Below, one piece after another: positions 8,271-17,313 of a stretch of DNA of 64,000 nt. The stretch comes from Nostoc cf. commune SO-36. Lineage in GTDB: Bacteria; Cyanobacteriota; Cyanobacteriia; Cyanobacteriales; Nostocaceae. Positions within the stretch are counted from its first letter, which is position 1; each line of letters opens with the position of its first letter. A model generated the notes under the pieces. That model worked only from the letters and a program-made list of their open reading frames with translations. It was not told the origin of the DNA and did no database searches. Position numbers and translations under genes: made by a program. The DNA lies in assembly GCF_023734775.1 (NCBI RefSeq), contig NZ_AP025732.1, positions 4,710,501-4,774,500 of the forward strand, in the 5' to 3' direction.

Positions 8271-9563
8271 TTGGCAATCTTCTGGAACTACTCTCTATGG
8301 GCATTGTTAATCGTTCCCATTGAGTCCTTTAGTGGGGGCTGTGACTGTAGGTTTTTGTCTTCATTAATAACTTGGCTGAAACAATCCCGCAAAATTAACC
8401 GCCGCCCCCTCAACTGGGGATTTGCCCTTTTGAGTGTATTACTGATCGTGAGTGCTGGGTTTGCCCAGGACAAGACTGCTGCTTTTCTCGGCTTATTTAA
8501 TTTATTACCATTCTTTTTACTTTTCGCTGCCCATAGCGCTCTGATTCAAACATTTGCCCAATTGCGGCAAATGGCTTGGGTTTTGGTGATCGGTTCCATG
8601 CCAGTGGTAATTATCGGCTTGGGACAGTTATTTTTAGGCTGGAGTTTGAAATTAGAAATTTTGTGGGTTGTGTTGGATTGGACGATCGCACCAGGAGGAA
8701 ATCCGCCAGGGCGTATTGCTGCATTTTTCTTGCACGCTAACACCTTCGCAGCTTATCTAGTAATAATTTTCATCCTTAGTCTAGGGTTGTGGATCGAACA
8801 ATGGCAATTGGGTATTAACAAGAATTCAGTCTCTAGTTCCCACTCCCCATTTCCCCTCCTCTTCCTAACCGTAGCGGTGATTGCCAATTTCATTACCTTA
8901 ATTTTCACCAGCTCGCGTAATGGGTGGGCGATCGCTATTTTTGCCTGTTTAGCTTATGCATTCTACCAAGGTTGGCGCATTCTTGTGGGTGGCGTTGCTG
9001 CGATCGTTTCTAGTGTGCTTTTGGCAGCTTTTGCTCCTTTACCAATCGCTCAAATTTTTCGTTGGGTAGTTCCTGCGTTCTTTTGGGCAAGGTTAAATGA
9101 CGATATGTATCCAGATAGACCAGTCGCATTAATGCGAAAAACTCAGTGGGAGTTTGCCTGGTCTTTAGCTGAACAACATCCTTGGACTGGCTGGGGATTA
9201 CGCAGTTTTAGTGAACTCTACAAAGTGCAGATGCAGATTTCCTTGGGTCATCCCCATAACTTGTTTTTGATGTTATCTGCTGAAACTGGTTTTCCCAGTG
9301 CTTTGATATTTTCTGGCTTACTGGCTTGGATTTTGATTACAGGTATTCAATTATTGCAAAAGTCAAAATCTATAAATACAGGAGACAGATTGATATTTTT
9401 CAGTTATCTCCTGGCCTTTGTTGGGTGGATTTTATTGAATACAGTAGACGTAACCCTCTTCGATTTTCGTTTGAATGCGCTTTCATGGTTAATTTTGGCT
9501 GCTATTTGTGGAGTAGTAGATCGTTATAACCGACAAGACAAGCTTACATCTCATCAAAATTAG
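8271..9563 (+). CDS. O-antigen ligase/polymerase-like (Wzy_C) multi-pass membrane protein
   Basis: A polytopic membrane protein of about 430 residues with many hydrophobic helices. A large loop carries HPWTGWGLRSFSELY and SLGHPHNLFLMLSAETG, the Wzy_C/O-antigen ligase signature with the His thought to act in glycan transfer. The likely role is polymerising or ligating lipid-linked sugars for surface polysaccharide. The N-terminus looks disturbed: from TTGAATAAAG at 8239, which overlaps the stop of the preceding gene, the natural protein sequence seems to jump frame up to three times before about 8375. The true start is therefore uncertain. A terminator follows at 9709. Confidence 0.75.
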   Translation: MAIFWNYSLWALLIVPIESFSGGCDCRFLSSLITWLKQSRKINRRPLNWGFALLSVLLIVSAGFAQDKTAAFLGLFNLLPFFLLFAAHSALIQTFAQLRQMAWVLVIGSMPVVIIGLGQLFLGWSLKLEILWVVLDWTIAPGGNPPGRIAAFFLHANTFAAYLVIIFILSLGLWIEQWQLGINKNSVSSSHSPFPLLFLTVAVIANFITLIFTSSRNGWAIAIFACLAYAFYQGWRILVGGVAAIVSSVLLAAFAPLPIAQIFRWVVPAFFWARLNDDMYPDRPVALMRKTQWEFAWSLAEQHPWTGWGLRSFSELYKVQMQISLGHPHNLFLMLSAETGFPSALIFSGLLAWILITGIQLLQKSKSINTGDRLIFFSYLLAFVGWILLNTVDVTLFDFRLNALSWLILAAICGVVDRYNRQDKLTSHQN

Positions 9564-9708
9564 CTATTGGTTTTTTCAGTGTATGCACTGGGGACATTAA
9601 TAGTTTTAAGTTAATAAGATTACTATATTGTGACTAATTAAATATTAGTCACAGTTGCTGATTGTTGGGAAGGTGTAGGGACAACCCTTTGGGGTTTTCC
9701 TGCATGAC

Positions 9709-9733
9709 GGGCATCTCTTGTAGATGCCCTTTT
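9709..9733 (+). terminator. Intrinsic terminator after the O-antigen-ligase-like gene
   Basis: GGGCATCT (9709-9716) pairs with AGATGCCC (9722-9729) and is followed by TTTT. A weaker hairpin (AACCC...GGGTT) lies just upstream near 9672. Confidence 0.65.
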
Positions 9734-9830
9734 GTATATTTATTATTTTCTTCAGTTAAGCACAATTTAAAAATTATTGAATTTGCTCGAATATCTGGAA
9801 AATTTTATCTTTCATAAAGGAATGTAAAAT

Positions 9831-10349
9831 ATGGTTACTGAAATGAAATTAGGTCTTTGTAACCCGCCAGAACCTATTTATTTGTATGTGAAAAGCGGAG
9901 AATTAAACGGTGAATCCTACTTGTGGTATAACTACGATATAAATAATGATCAAACCATTCCTGTCCACAAAACTGGTCTAACTGGGTATATATCTGAACT
10001 TAAATTAAAATCAGGAGAATTTAAAGGAAATATCAATAATAAATTACACATCGTTGTTAGAGCGGATGAAATTTATGTTGTGAGGACTGGAATAGAAACC
10101 AACTTTGCTAAAACTTTCCTTTTAGCTGCATCATGTGTCCAGGATTTTTCCAAGCCCCTGATTATCGCTGCAATTGCTGGAAAAGAGAATGTAGTTTTTT
10201 GTAACCTCTACGACGCAGCGACTAAAACCAGGATTCGCTCTGAATGGAACAAAGATGCCGATTGGCTAGCAATTATTGATAGTGTTCAAACTAAGTTGCA
10301 GACATCTCAAAATTCCCATATTGTCTCTGGTGAGCCAATACTATTTTAG
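9831..10349 (+). CDS. Hypothetical protein, 172 residues
   Basis: I do not recognise this family. The ATG at 9831 follows a good ribosome-binding site (AAAGGAATG). The protein is soluble-looking and beta-rich, with alternating polar and hydrophobic stretches (PEPIYLYVKSGELNGESYLW; KLHIVVRADEIYVVRTG), one hydrophobic helix (FLLAASCVQDF... LIIAAIAG) and no signal peptide. It is flanked by terminators at 9709 and 10411, so it is a single-gene unit. Coding quality is good over the full length. Confidence 0.6.
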   Translation: MVTEMKLGLCNPPEPIYLYVKSGELNGESYLWYNYDINNDQTIPVHKTGLTGYISELKLKSGEFKGNINNKLHIVVRADEIYVVRTGIETNFAKTFLLAASCVQDFSKPLIIAAIAGKENVVFCNLYDAATKTRIRSEWNKDADWLAIIDSVQTKLQTSQNSHIVSGEPILF

Positions 10350-10410
10350 AAAAATTGGGGAAGTTGGTTAAGTAATTTCTTTCCTAGCTTTATTCGCTAC
10401 AACCTAACAA

Positions 10411-10448
10411 AATCACATTGCTCCCTAACGGAGTGATGATTTTTTTTT
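10411..10448 (+). terminator. Terminator-like hairpin with T8 run
   Basis: ATCACATTGCTCC pairs imperfectly with GGAGTGATGAT (10411-10440) and runs into TTTTTTTT. It lies downstream of the hypothetical gene ending at 10349. Confidence 0.6.
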
Positions 10449-10657
10449 GCTATGGCTCTAAGCCTTGGTTACGCTTTTCTTGGATGACTTGTTGTAGTTC
10501 ATCTACTCAATTGAGACGTTTGCCATTAGACTGAACGTGTAATGCTAGGGTCTAAATTTAGGCTTATTCATATTGAACCTTACAGGTAATCGGTGTAAGC
10601 TCTCGGTAAAATGGGTGTGTCGGTAACGAAAAAAAAGACGCCTCCATAACCAACCTT

Positions 10658-11179
10658 ATGCTCACAACAGCTAACTTTCTTCAGTACACCCAATGGTCAG
10701 GTATAGCTACCTTGGTATTTGCTGCCATAACAGTTTTGGCTTTTATTCTCAAATGGGGCCTCCGCTTTCGGCTGGTGGGTACAACTGGCTTTATGCTGGT
10801 GGTGACGGCTGGTTTATTTGCACTCTCGATAGTCCCCTTGAGTCGGACTGTGATTCCAGGGGCAGCCCGGTACACTTTAATTTATGACAATGGGTCAACA
10901 CAAGCGGTGATTGCTACATCACCCCAAATTACACCCACACAATTAGATGCAACTTTACGTCAAGCAGTTAGTAATCTGTTTTCTTCTGGTCGCTCAGGTA
11001 CACGCCAAGAGGACAAGTTGACAGTTCGCGCTCGTACCATTATCCACCCGGAACCAGGGACTTCTGTACCAGTTTACTTGGGTGAAGCCAAGCGATCGCT
11101 CATTTCTCGTGAAAATTCTACGATCGCAATCGAAATTTACACAGAAAAATTCGCCCAATTGCCAAAACCTACTGCTTAA
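10658..11179 (+). CDS. ycf51: Ycf51 family (DUF2518) membrane protein
   Basis: The 173-residue protein has two N-terminal transmembrane helices (GIATLVFAAITVLAFILKWG; TTGFMLVVTAGLFALSIVPL) and a soluble C-terminal domain beginning ARYTLIYDNGSTQAVIATSP, matching the Ycf51/DUF2518 family of cyanobacteria and red-lineage plastids. The function is not established; thylakoid or plasma membrane location is likely. It is monocistronic. Confidence 0.8.
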   Translation: MLTTANFLQYTQWSGIATLVFAAITVLAFILKWGLRFRLVGTTGFMLVVTAGLFALSIVPLSRTVIPGAARYTLIYDNGSTQAVIATSPQITPTQLDATLRQAVSNLFSSGRSGTRQEDKLTVRARTIIHPEPGTSVPVYLGEAKRSLISRENSTIAIEIYTEKFAQLPKPTA

Positions 11180-11452
11180 GAAGCAGGGGTGCAAGTAAGC
11201 AGAGGGAGATGAGGGGGATAACGGAGAATTATTGAAAAACTTTCTTTCCTCTCCCTTGTCTGTTCCCAATGCCCAATGCTCAAAAAATAAAATCATTTAC
11301 CTGTTATCAGGATGACAAAATTTATTTTGTATTTACTGATACATTAATAGTTATTTTTAGATTAAGATATTCACACTTTAGTGGTTTTACTGTGGTAAAA
11401 GGTTAAACATTATCAATTCTCGATTGCTTTTCTTGAGAATCTGAGAGTGGTA

Positions 11453-11587
11453 ATGTTAATGAATTATACGGTTATTCAAAACTTTGATAGTTCGGAATTT
11501 CAGGCTAATGGACATCACAAATTCAAGCAACGTCGTCAAACTGCTCAACCAGCCGACGATGAGCTTTGTATTTTTCAGATCGGTTAA
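11453..11587 (+). CDS. Possible small protein, 44 residues, in intergenic region
   Basis: In the 529-bp gap before the iron-ADH gene, an ATG at 11453 opens a frame MLMNYTVIQNFDSSEFQANG, with a basic middle (KFKQRRQ) and a C-terminal DDELCIFQIG. It ends at 11587. The ribosome-binding site (GAGAGTGG) is moderate. I do not recognise it; it could equally be a chance frame. The remainder of the gap (11180-11452 and 11588-11708) shows no other gene. Confidence 0.3.
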   Translation: MLMNYTVIQNFDSSEFQANGHHKFKQRRQTAQPADDELCIFQIG

Positions 11588-11708
11588 AACCTAGTTGAGT
11601 CAGATGGAAGCTTGTAGCCATCCATCCTGAAAAAAGCGTGGCAACAAGTATCTCTGGCTGTAAGTCTATTAGATTAAGAAATATCAAGGTTTTGGCAAAC
11701 TACATTCT

Positions 11709-12902
11709 ATGTCTAATCAACTTTCTACTCAACCTTCTTTGTCTACTCAAACCTCTAGTTCATTCTTGACGCTCACAGTTGCCCCAGCAAAAGTAATCCG
11801 TGGTTCTGGGGTGTTGCAAGCAGCCGCAGCAGAGATCGCCTGTTTGGGAAGTCGTCCCTTAGTTGTGGCAGGTGATTCTACTCTCGCCATCAGCCGAAAA
11901 AATTTGCTCCCAGTTTTAGAAACGCAACAGTTACATACTGCCCAAGCTTCATACAGTGCAGATTGCTGTGAAGCTAGCCTGAAATCTTTACAGAAGAAAG
12001 CAAAAGAACATAAAGCTGATGTAATTATCGGTGTTGGTGGCGGCAAAGCCTTAGATACAGCGAAATTAGTCGCGTATCAGTTACAGTTGCCAGTGGTGAC
12101 AATTCCGACATCAGGCGCTACCTGTGCAGCTTGGAGTGCCTTATCGAATGTTTATTCTGAAAATGGGGCATTTCTCTATGACGTAGCGCTGTCTCGTTGT
12201 CCCGATTTATTGATACTCGATTATGACTTGATTAAAACTGCACCACAACGGACTTTAGTAGCTGGAATTGGTGATGCGATCGCTAAGTGGTACGAAGCCT
12301 CCGTTAGCAGTGGGCATTTGCAAGACACTTTAATTATTGCCGCAGTGCAACAAGCGCGAGTTTTGCGAGATATTTTGTTGCAAAAATCAGCCGCAGCCCT
12401 GAAAGAACCAGGTAGTGAAGTTTGGCGAGAAGTGGTAGATGCCACTGTGTTACTCGCCGGAGTAGTTGGGGGACTTGGAGGGGCACAGTGTCGCACAGTT
12501 GCTGCCCATGCCGTGCATAATGGCTTAACTCATATTTCAGGACATGGCAGTATTCATGGCGAAAAAGTTGCTTTTGGGATTTTGGTGCAACTGCGTCTAG
12601 AAGAAATGCTACAAGGCAATCAACTAGCCGCATCAGCACGGCAACAGTTGTTAAAGTTCTACACAGAAATTGGACTACCCCAAAAATTAAGTGATTTGGG
12701 ATTGGGCAATATTACATTAGGTGAGTTGCAAACAGCCACTGAAATTGCGCTAATTCCTAATTCTGACATCCATCGACTTCCGTTTAAAGTCGCGCCAGAA
12801 CAGATGATGGCGGCAATGGTTTCTACTACTGCACCTATAGATAGTAGAGATACTACAAATCGAGTTTCGCCCAAGGGAATCAGTGACGAGGTTGAAGCAT
12901 GA
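11709..12902 (+). CDS. Iron-containing alcohol/glycerol dehydrogenase family protein
   Basis: This 397-residue enzyme of the group III (iron-dependent) alcohol dehydrogenase/GldA superfamily has the NAD-binding VIIGVGGGKALDTAKLVAY and the loop PVVTIPTSGATCAAWSAL. Metal ligands are the Asp in GIGDAIAKWYEA and the histidines in HAVHNGLTHISGHGSIHGEKVAFG. It should oxidise a polyol or alcohol with NAD(P), or act as a related dehydroquinate-synthase-like enzyme; substrate unknown. The stop overlaps the start of the aminotransferase gene by 4 bp (ATGA), so the two are co-translated. The first 20 residues are a Ser/Thr/Gln-rich extension. Confidence 0.85.
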   Translation: MSNQLSTQPSLSTQTSSSFLTLTVAPAKVIRGSGVLQAAAAEIACLGSRPLVVAGDSTLAISRKNLLPVLETQQLHTAQASYSADCCEASLKSLQKKAKEHKADVIIGVGGGKALDTAKLVAYQLQLPVVTIPTSGATCAAWSALSNVYSENGAFLYDVALSRCPDLLILDYDLIKTAPQRTLVAGIGDAIAKWYEASVSSGHLQDTLIIAAVQQARVLRDILLQKSAAALKEPGSEVWREVVDATVLLAGVVGGLGGAQCRTVAAHAVHNGLTHISGHGSIHGEKVAFGILVQLRLEEMLQGNQLAASARQQLLKFYTEIGLPQKLSDLGLGNITLGELQTATEIALIPNSDIHRLPFKVAPEQMMAAMVSTTAPIDSRDTTNRVSPKGISDEVEA

Positions 12903-14131
12903 GTTTAAATTGGATTGTCCCAGCAGAACGTATACAAAAACTGCCACCCTATGTGTTTGCCCGTTTAGATGAACTGAAAGCTAAAGCACGGGAGCAAGGG
13001 TTAGATTTAATTGATTTGGGTATGGGAAACCCCGATGGTGCAACGCCAGCCCCAGTTGTAGAAGCAGCGATCGCAGCCTTGAAAGATCCCGCCAATCACG
13101 GTTATCCTCCTTTTGAGGGGACTGCTAGTTTCCGCAAGGCGATTACTAACTGGTATCATCGCCGTTATGGTGTGGTTCTCGATCCTGATAGTGAAGCTTT
13201 GCCGCTACTGGGTTCTAAAGAAGGATTAACCCATTTAGCACTTGCATACGTTAACCCTGGCGATTTAGTTCTAGTTCCTTCCCCAGCTTATCCCGCACAT
13301 TTTCGCGGCCCTGCGATCGCAGGTGGGAAAATTCACAGCTTGATTCTCAAACCAGAGAATGACTGGTTAATCGATTTAGCTGCCATTCCTGACGAAATTG
13401 CAAGACAAGCTAAAATTCTCTATTTCAACTATCCCAGCAATCCCACCGCCGCCACCGCCCCCCGCGAATTTTTTGAAGAAATTGTTGCGTTTGCCCGCAA
13501 ATATGAAATTCTGCTGGTGCATGATTTGTGTTACGCCGAGTTAGCTTTTGATGGTTATCAACCCACTAGCTTGCTAGAAATTCCCGGCGCGAAAGATATT
13601 GGTGTAGAATTTCACACCTTATCCAAAACTTACAATATGGCTGGTTGGCGCGTTGGGTTTGTCGTCGGGAACCGCCATGTAATTCAAGGTTTACGGACAC
13701 TGAAAACTAACTTGGATTACGGCATTTTTGCCGCCTTACAAACAGCAGCCGAAACCGCTTTACAACTGCCAGACGTGTATTTGCATGAGGTACAACAACG
13801 CTACCGTACCCGCCGCGATTTCCTCATTAACGGATTAGGAGAGTTGGGTTGGGATATCCCCAAAACTAAGGCGACGATGTATCTTTGGGTGAAGTGTCCT
13901 GTGGGTATGGGTTCCACGGATTTTGCTTTAAATGTATTGCAGCAAACTGGCGTTGTTCTTACTCCAGGTAATGCCTTTGGGGTTGCGGGTGAAGGTTATG
14001 TAAGGATCAGTTTGATTGCCGACTGCGATCGCTTGGGTGAAGCTTTACATCGCTTCAAGCAAGCTGGCATCCGCTATCAACCTGAAAGCGTAGTTTCTCC
14101 TTCAGAAGCGATCGCCGATCTCGTTAGTTGA
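12899..14131 (+). CDS. Class I/II PLP aminotransferase (LL-DAP/alanine aminotransferase-like)
   Basis: The 410-residue fold-type I aminotransferase begins with residues that cap the active site (RIQKLPPYVFARLDELK). It has IDLGMGNPDG, NYPSNPTAATA (conserved Asn-Pro), LVHDLCYAELAFDG (PLP-pyridine Asp, Tyr), and the catalytic lysine in HTLSKTYNMAGWRVGF. The C-terminal arginine is in YVRISLI. It resembles LL-diaminopimelate and alanine aminotransferases rather than classical AspC. It is translationally coupled to the upstream iron-dehydrogenase, suggesting one pathway that oxidises then transaminates a substrate. The exact substrate is not deducible. Confidence 0.85.
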   Translation: MSLNWIVPAERIQKLPPYVFARLDELKAKAREQGLDLIDLGMGNPDGATPAPVVEAAIAALKDPANHGYPPFEGTASFRKAITNWYHRRYGVVLDPDSEALPLLGSKEGLTHLALAYVNPGDLVLVPSPAYPAHFRGPAIAGGKIHSLILKPENDWLIDLAAIPDEIARQAKILYFNYPSNPTAATAPREFFEEIVAFARKYEILLVHDLCYAELAFDGYQPTSLLEIPGAKDIGVEFHTLSKTYNMAGWRVGFVVGNRHVIQGLRTLKTNLDYGIFAALQTAAETALQLPDVYLHEVQQRYRTRRDFLINGLGELGWDIPKTKATMYLWVKCPVGMGSTDFALNVLQQTGVVLTPGNAFGVAGEGYVRISLIADCDRLGEALHRFKQAGIRYQPESVVSPSEAIADLVS

Positions 14132-14275
14132 TTAGAGGAAGCTGGCTTAGTTAACCCCCGTCAAGAAGGACGCTGGATTTATTACAGTTTGAATCTGTCC
14201 AGAGGCAACACAAGACTTTGGGCTTATCTTAGTGCCATTCCCCAAAAACCAATTCCCAGACCACAAGGAAAGTGA
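14132..14275 (+). pseudogene. ArsR/SmtB-type regulator, C-terminal remnant
   Basis: Immediately after the aminotransferase stop, 47 codons read LEEAGLVNPRQEGRWIYYSL and continue to a stop at 14275. This is the wing and end of an ArsR-family winged helix (usual form LREAGLV..RREGRWIYY). The helix-turn-helix core and start codon are missing; the aminotransferase gene occupies that position. It is a dead fragment, probably left by a deletion. Confidence 0.6.
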
Positions 14276-14354
14276 AGAGTGCTTATCCGAACCGTATTGG
14301 CTTATGGGACGGTTGTTTTCGACAACATTGATGAATGCATCAAGTTTTTTCAAA

Positions 14355-14607
14355 CAGAATTCAGGAGTCAGGAGCCAGAATTCAGAATGAATTCTGCGCG
14401 ACTGGCGGATAGCGTAGCGTATACCCTTCGGGATGCTTCGCTTAGAGCGAGTACTCGAGCGTCGCGTCTGAATAAATGGGTTTAAGACCCCCACCAAATT
14501 TTCAATTTGGTGGTCTACAATGAGTGGCGGGTCTGAATCCCCCACTCATTGATTCTGACTCCTGTTAGCGGTAGCGGGGCGTTTAGCCCATTCTGGCTTC
14601 TGAATTC
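14355..14607. repeat. Fold-back repeat with embedded short palindromic repeats
   Basis: GAATTCAGGAGTCAGGAGCC at 14359 (and the following CAGAATTCAG) is echoed in reverse complement by TTCTGACTCCTG (14553) and TTCTGGCTTCTGAATTC (14591). A 26-bp dispersed repeat (14565-14590, TTAGCGGTAGCGGGGCGTTT) splits the right arm; a near copy of it lies at 41500-41524. The loop carries a second palindromic repeat near 14397-14470. No gene is supported here. Confidence 0.5.
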
Positions 14608-14700
14608 TTCTTCAATAATTTTTATGTATAGTGCTATGCTTTATATTGACACATCAAGTTTTTTTGAAATGATAAAAATATACTTTCAAAATTACCCATA

Positions 14701-15771
14701 ATGGTAAGGTCAATGAACGCAATAGCAAAGAAATTGGCTCTCGTCTGTGGAGTGTTGGCTTTTGCGACAAGTTGCACAGCCACGCCTAATTCATCTACTC
14801 AAACTCAGTCGTTACCAAAGGTTGCGGAAGTTAGTGATTCGGCAAAGGTGAGAGCAATCAAGATTGATGGTTCCAGCACAGTGTATCCGATCAGCGAGGC
14901 GATCGCTAACCAGTTTCAACAGAACAAACAGCAATACAAAGGGCAAGTTGTACTAAATTTTTCCGGTACTAGTGCGGGATTTAAAAAATTTTGTAACAAA
15001 GAGACAGACATCAGCAACGCCTCGCGTCCTATTCTAAAAGCAGAGATAGAAGCTTGCAATAAAAATGGTGTCAAGTTTATCGAGCTTCCCATTGCCTTTG
15101 ATGCACTAACCGTTGCCGTCAATTCCGAAAATACCTGGGCAAAAGATATTACCGTAGCCGAATTGAAAAAGCTTTGGGAGCCAAATGCCCAAGGAAAAAT
15201 TACTCGTTGGAACCAAGTGCGATCGTCTTGGCCGGATCAACCAATTAATCTGTATGGTGCTGGCGGTCAGTCTGGTACTTTTGATTACTTTACAGAAGCT
15301 ATTGTTGGTAAAACTAGAGCCAGCCGGACTGATTACATCTCCAGTGAAGATGATCTCGCCCTAGTGCGCGGAGTCGGCACAGATCCTAATGCCTTGGGTT
15401 ATTTCGGGCTTGCTTATTACGAAGACAACAAAAGTCGGTTAAAGCCTCTTGCAATTGATAGCGGGAAAGGGGCAGTATTGCCATCATCTGAAACTGTCGA
15501 GAAAGCTGAATATCAGCCATTAGCTCGACCATTATTGATTTATGTTAATGCTCAATCTCTGCAAAATCAGCCAGAACTAAAAGAATTTGTAGATTATTAC
15601 CTCAAGTATGCACCGATAACAACCAGTTCGGTTGGATACGTGCCTTTACCTAGTGAAGCCTATAAATTGGCAGAAAAAAACTTTCAAGCTGGTAAAGAAG
15701 GAACAGTATTTGCAGGTAAGGAGCAGATCAACTTCCAAATTAGTGATTTGTTGAAGACACCACAAAAATAG
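14701..15771 (+). CDS. pstS: PstS-family phosphate ABC transporter substrate-binding lipoprotein
   Basis: The 356-residue exported lipoprotein has a lipobox (LAFATSC, Cys about residue 25), then VRAIKIDGSSTVYPISEAIA, GTSAGFKKFCNKETDISNASRPI and GAGGQSGTFDYFTEAIVG, which are the three phosphate-contacting segments of PstS-like proteins (DGSSTV, TSAG, GSGTFDYF). It captures phosphate outside the plasma membrane for the PstCAB importer; no pstCAB genes are adjacent. ATG codons at 14701 and 14713 are both possible starts. No Pho box is obvious in the repeat-rich upstream region. Cyanobacteria have several paralogues (PstS/SphX), so the symbol is a family-level name. Confidence 0.85.
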   Translation: MVRSMNAIAKKLALVCGVLAFATSCTATPNSSTQTQSLPKVAEVSDSAKVRAIKIDGSSTVYPISEAIANQFQQNKQQYKGQVVLNFSGTSAGFKKFCNKETDISNASRPILKAEIEACNKNGVKFIELPIAFDALTVAVNSENTWAKDITVAELKKLWEPNAQGKITRWNQVRSSWPDQPINLYGAGGQSGTFDYFTEAIVGKTRASRTDYISSEDDLALVRGVGTDPNALGYFGLAYYEDNKSRLKPLAIDSGKGAVLPSSETVEKAEYQPLARPLLIYVNAQSLQNQPELKEFVDYYLKYAPITTSSVGYVPLPSEAYKLAEKNFQAGKEGTVFAGKEQINFQISDLLKTPQK

Positions 15772-15872
15772 TGGTTTAACTCAAAAATCCTGATGTAAAA
15801 GAAAGTTTTGATAGGTTCGTAGTAAGGACTTCAGTGCTTAAAAAATTAAGGATTTTAGTCCTTACTATAAAC

Positions 15873-16008
15873 CAATACAGTTCAGTTAAGCATCTCTTTC
15901 TTCTCTCTGCGTTCTCTGCGCCTTGGCGGTAGCCTGCGGCAAGCCGAAGCGTCTACGTAAAAAAAACGACTTTGGTAACAGAGTTTTAGCCTTAACTGAA
16001 CCGTATTG
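15873..16008. repeat. 136-bp miniature element with 10-bp target duplication
   Basis: The left end CAATACAGTTCAGTTAAG and the right end (reverse complement CAATACGGTTCAGTTAAG) form 18-bp inverted repeats with one mismatch. The element is flanked by a perfect direct repeat TACTATAAAC (15863-15872 and 16009-16018). A short palindromic repeat (GGTAGCCTGCGGCAAGCC) lies inside. There is no coding capacity. A relative is at 21842-21971. Confidence 0.8.
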
Positions 16009-16139
16009 TACTATAAACACACTATTGAATAAGTTTGGTGCTACCAATTAATTGAGGATGCATTCATAAACTCAGATTTTGTTGATTTAAATAAACCTCT
16101 AAGGAAAGAGTTGTAAAGTTAATTGATTCCCTCAGTTAA

Positions 16140-17179
16140 TTATGAAGATCGTAAGTTAGCTTGCAGGTTGCTACAACCACAAATTAGGTTTGCGATCGCT
16201 TGAAGTAATTTAGCTGGCTCTACTGGTTTGGTGATATGCTGCTCAAATCCGGCGGCAATTGCCTGTTGATAATCAAACTCTGATGCATAAGCTGTCAGAG
16301 CGATCGCTGGAATTTTCCCTCCAAGTTCTGGTGACATAGCTCTGATTTGACGCATCAGCATATAGCCGTCTACTTCCGGCATTCCTATGTCGGTTAACAG
16401 CAGATTTGGTTGGAACTGAGGCATAATTCCTAGTGCTTCCATAGCAGAGGCTGAGTTACTACCGCGCCAGATTGCTCCAAAATGAAAGCGATTAACTCTC
16501 GTGTATCACGCTCATCATCCACAAGCAGAACTTTTACCCCATTTAGATCGGGCGAATCATTAGGTTGTTTATCGACTTCGTGAATATAATGAATCTTGAT
16601 CAGAGGTAGCATGACTGTAAAAATTGCTCCCTGTTCTTCACCCAAACTTTCTGCCTTAACTGTGCCACCGTGTAGCTCTACGATGTGACGAACAATAGCT
16701 AATCCTAATCCCAGTCCCCCAAATTTCCTGGTAGTTGCACCATCAGCTTGTCGAAAATAATCAAAGACGAATGGTAAAAACTCTGGGCTAATTCCCTTAC
16801 CTGTATCACAGACTCGAAGTTGAGCCTGAGAACCAATAGACTCTAAACTGATTTCTACCTGTCCACCTTGGGGTGTAAACTTAATAGCATTTGAGAGTAG
16901 ATTCCAAAGGACTTGCTGCAAGCGACCAGAATCACCTGTCACCATAAATTTGGGATCGCATATTTCGTTTGCTTCCAGTGCAACTTGGATTTGAGATTTG
17001 AGATTGTCATCCAAATTGCTGTGAGAATTTTCTAATTCAAAATCGTTTGATGGTTCCTGAGCGAAGTCGTTCGCGTAGCGTCCCGCAGGAAAGTCTAAAA
17101 TTGTAAATCGCAAATTGATCGATTTGGCTTGGGCAACTAGACGAACAGTTTCTATTGCTGCTGCGATCGCAACTGCCAA
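16140..17179 (-). pseudogene. Hybrid histidine kinase remnant: HATPase plus receiver, truncated and frameshifted
   Basis: The 5' part (17179 to 16430) encodes an HATPase_c domain: LQQVLWNLLSNAIKFTPQGG (N box), RVCDTGKGISPEFLPFVFDY (G1/F box) and FGGLGLGLAIVRHIVE (G2), followed by VKVLLVDDERDTRELIAFIL, the start of a receiver. The frame breaks near 16455 and the receiver resumes in another frame (LLLTDIGMPEVDGYML, then ALTAY and KPVEP). The phosphorylatable Asp and the Thr/Lys switch residues are there, but the sensor and HisKA domains are missing upstream, where the frame ends about 17215. A short repeat insertion (near 17060-17092) encodes the odd PAGRYANDFAQEP. It closely resembles the kinase at 25301. 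Confidence 0.75.
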
Positions 17180-17313
17180 ATTAACAGAAGTAACTAAATC
17201 TAAAATGGATGGAAAAACATATTCTTAATTTTACTTCTATGGTAAGATACCAACTTTAAAAGTATAAAGCTATGATGCATTTTTAATAAAATTTTTACCT
17301 TACCTTAACTGTT

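Noticed and set aside
14279..14485. 68-residue plus-strand frame after the ArsR remnant
   Set aside because: It consists largely of fold-back and palindromic repeat sequence.
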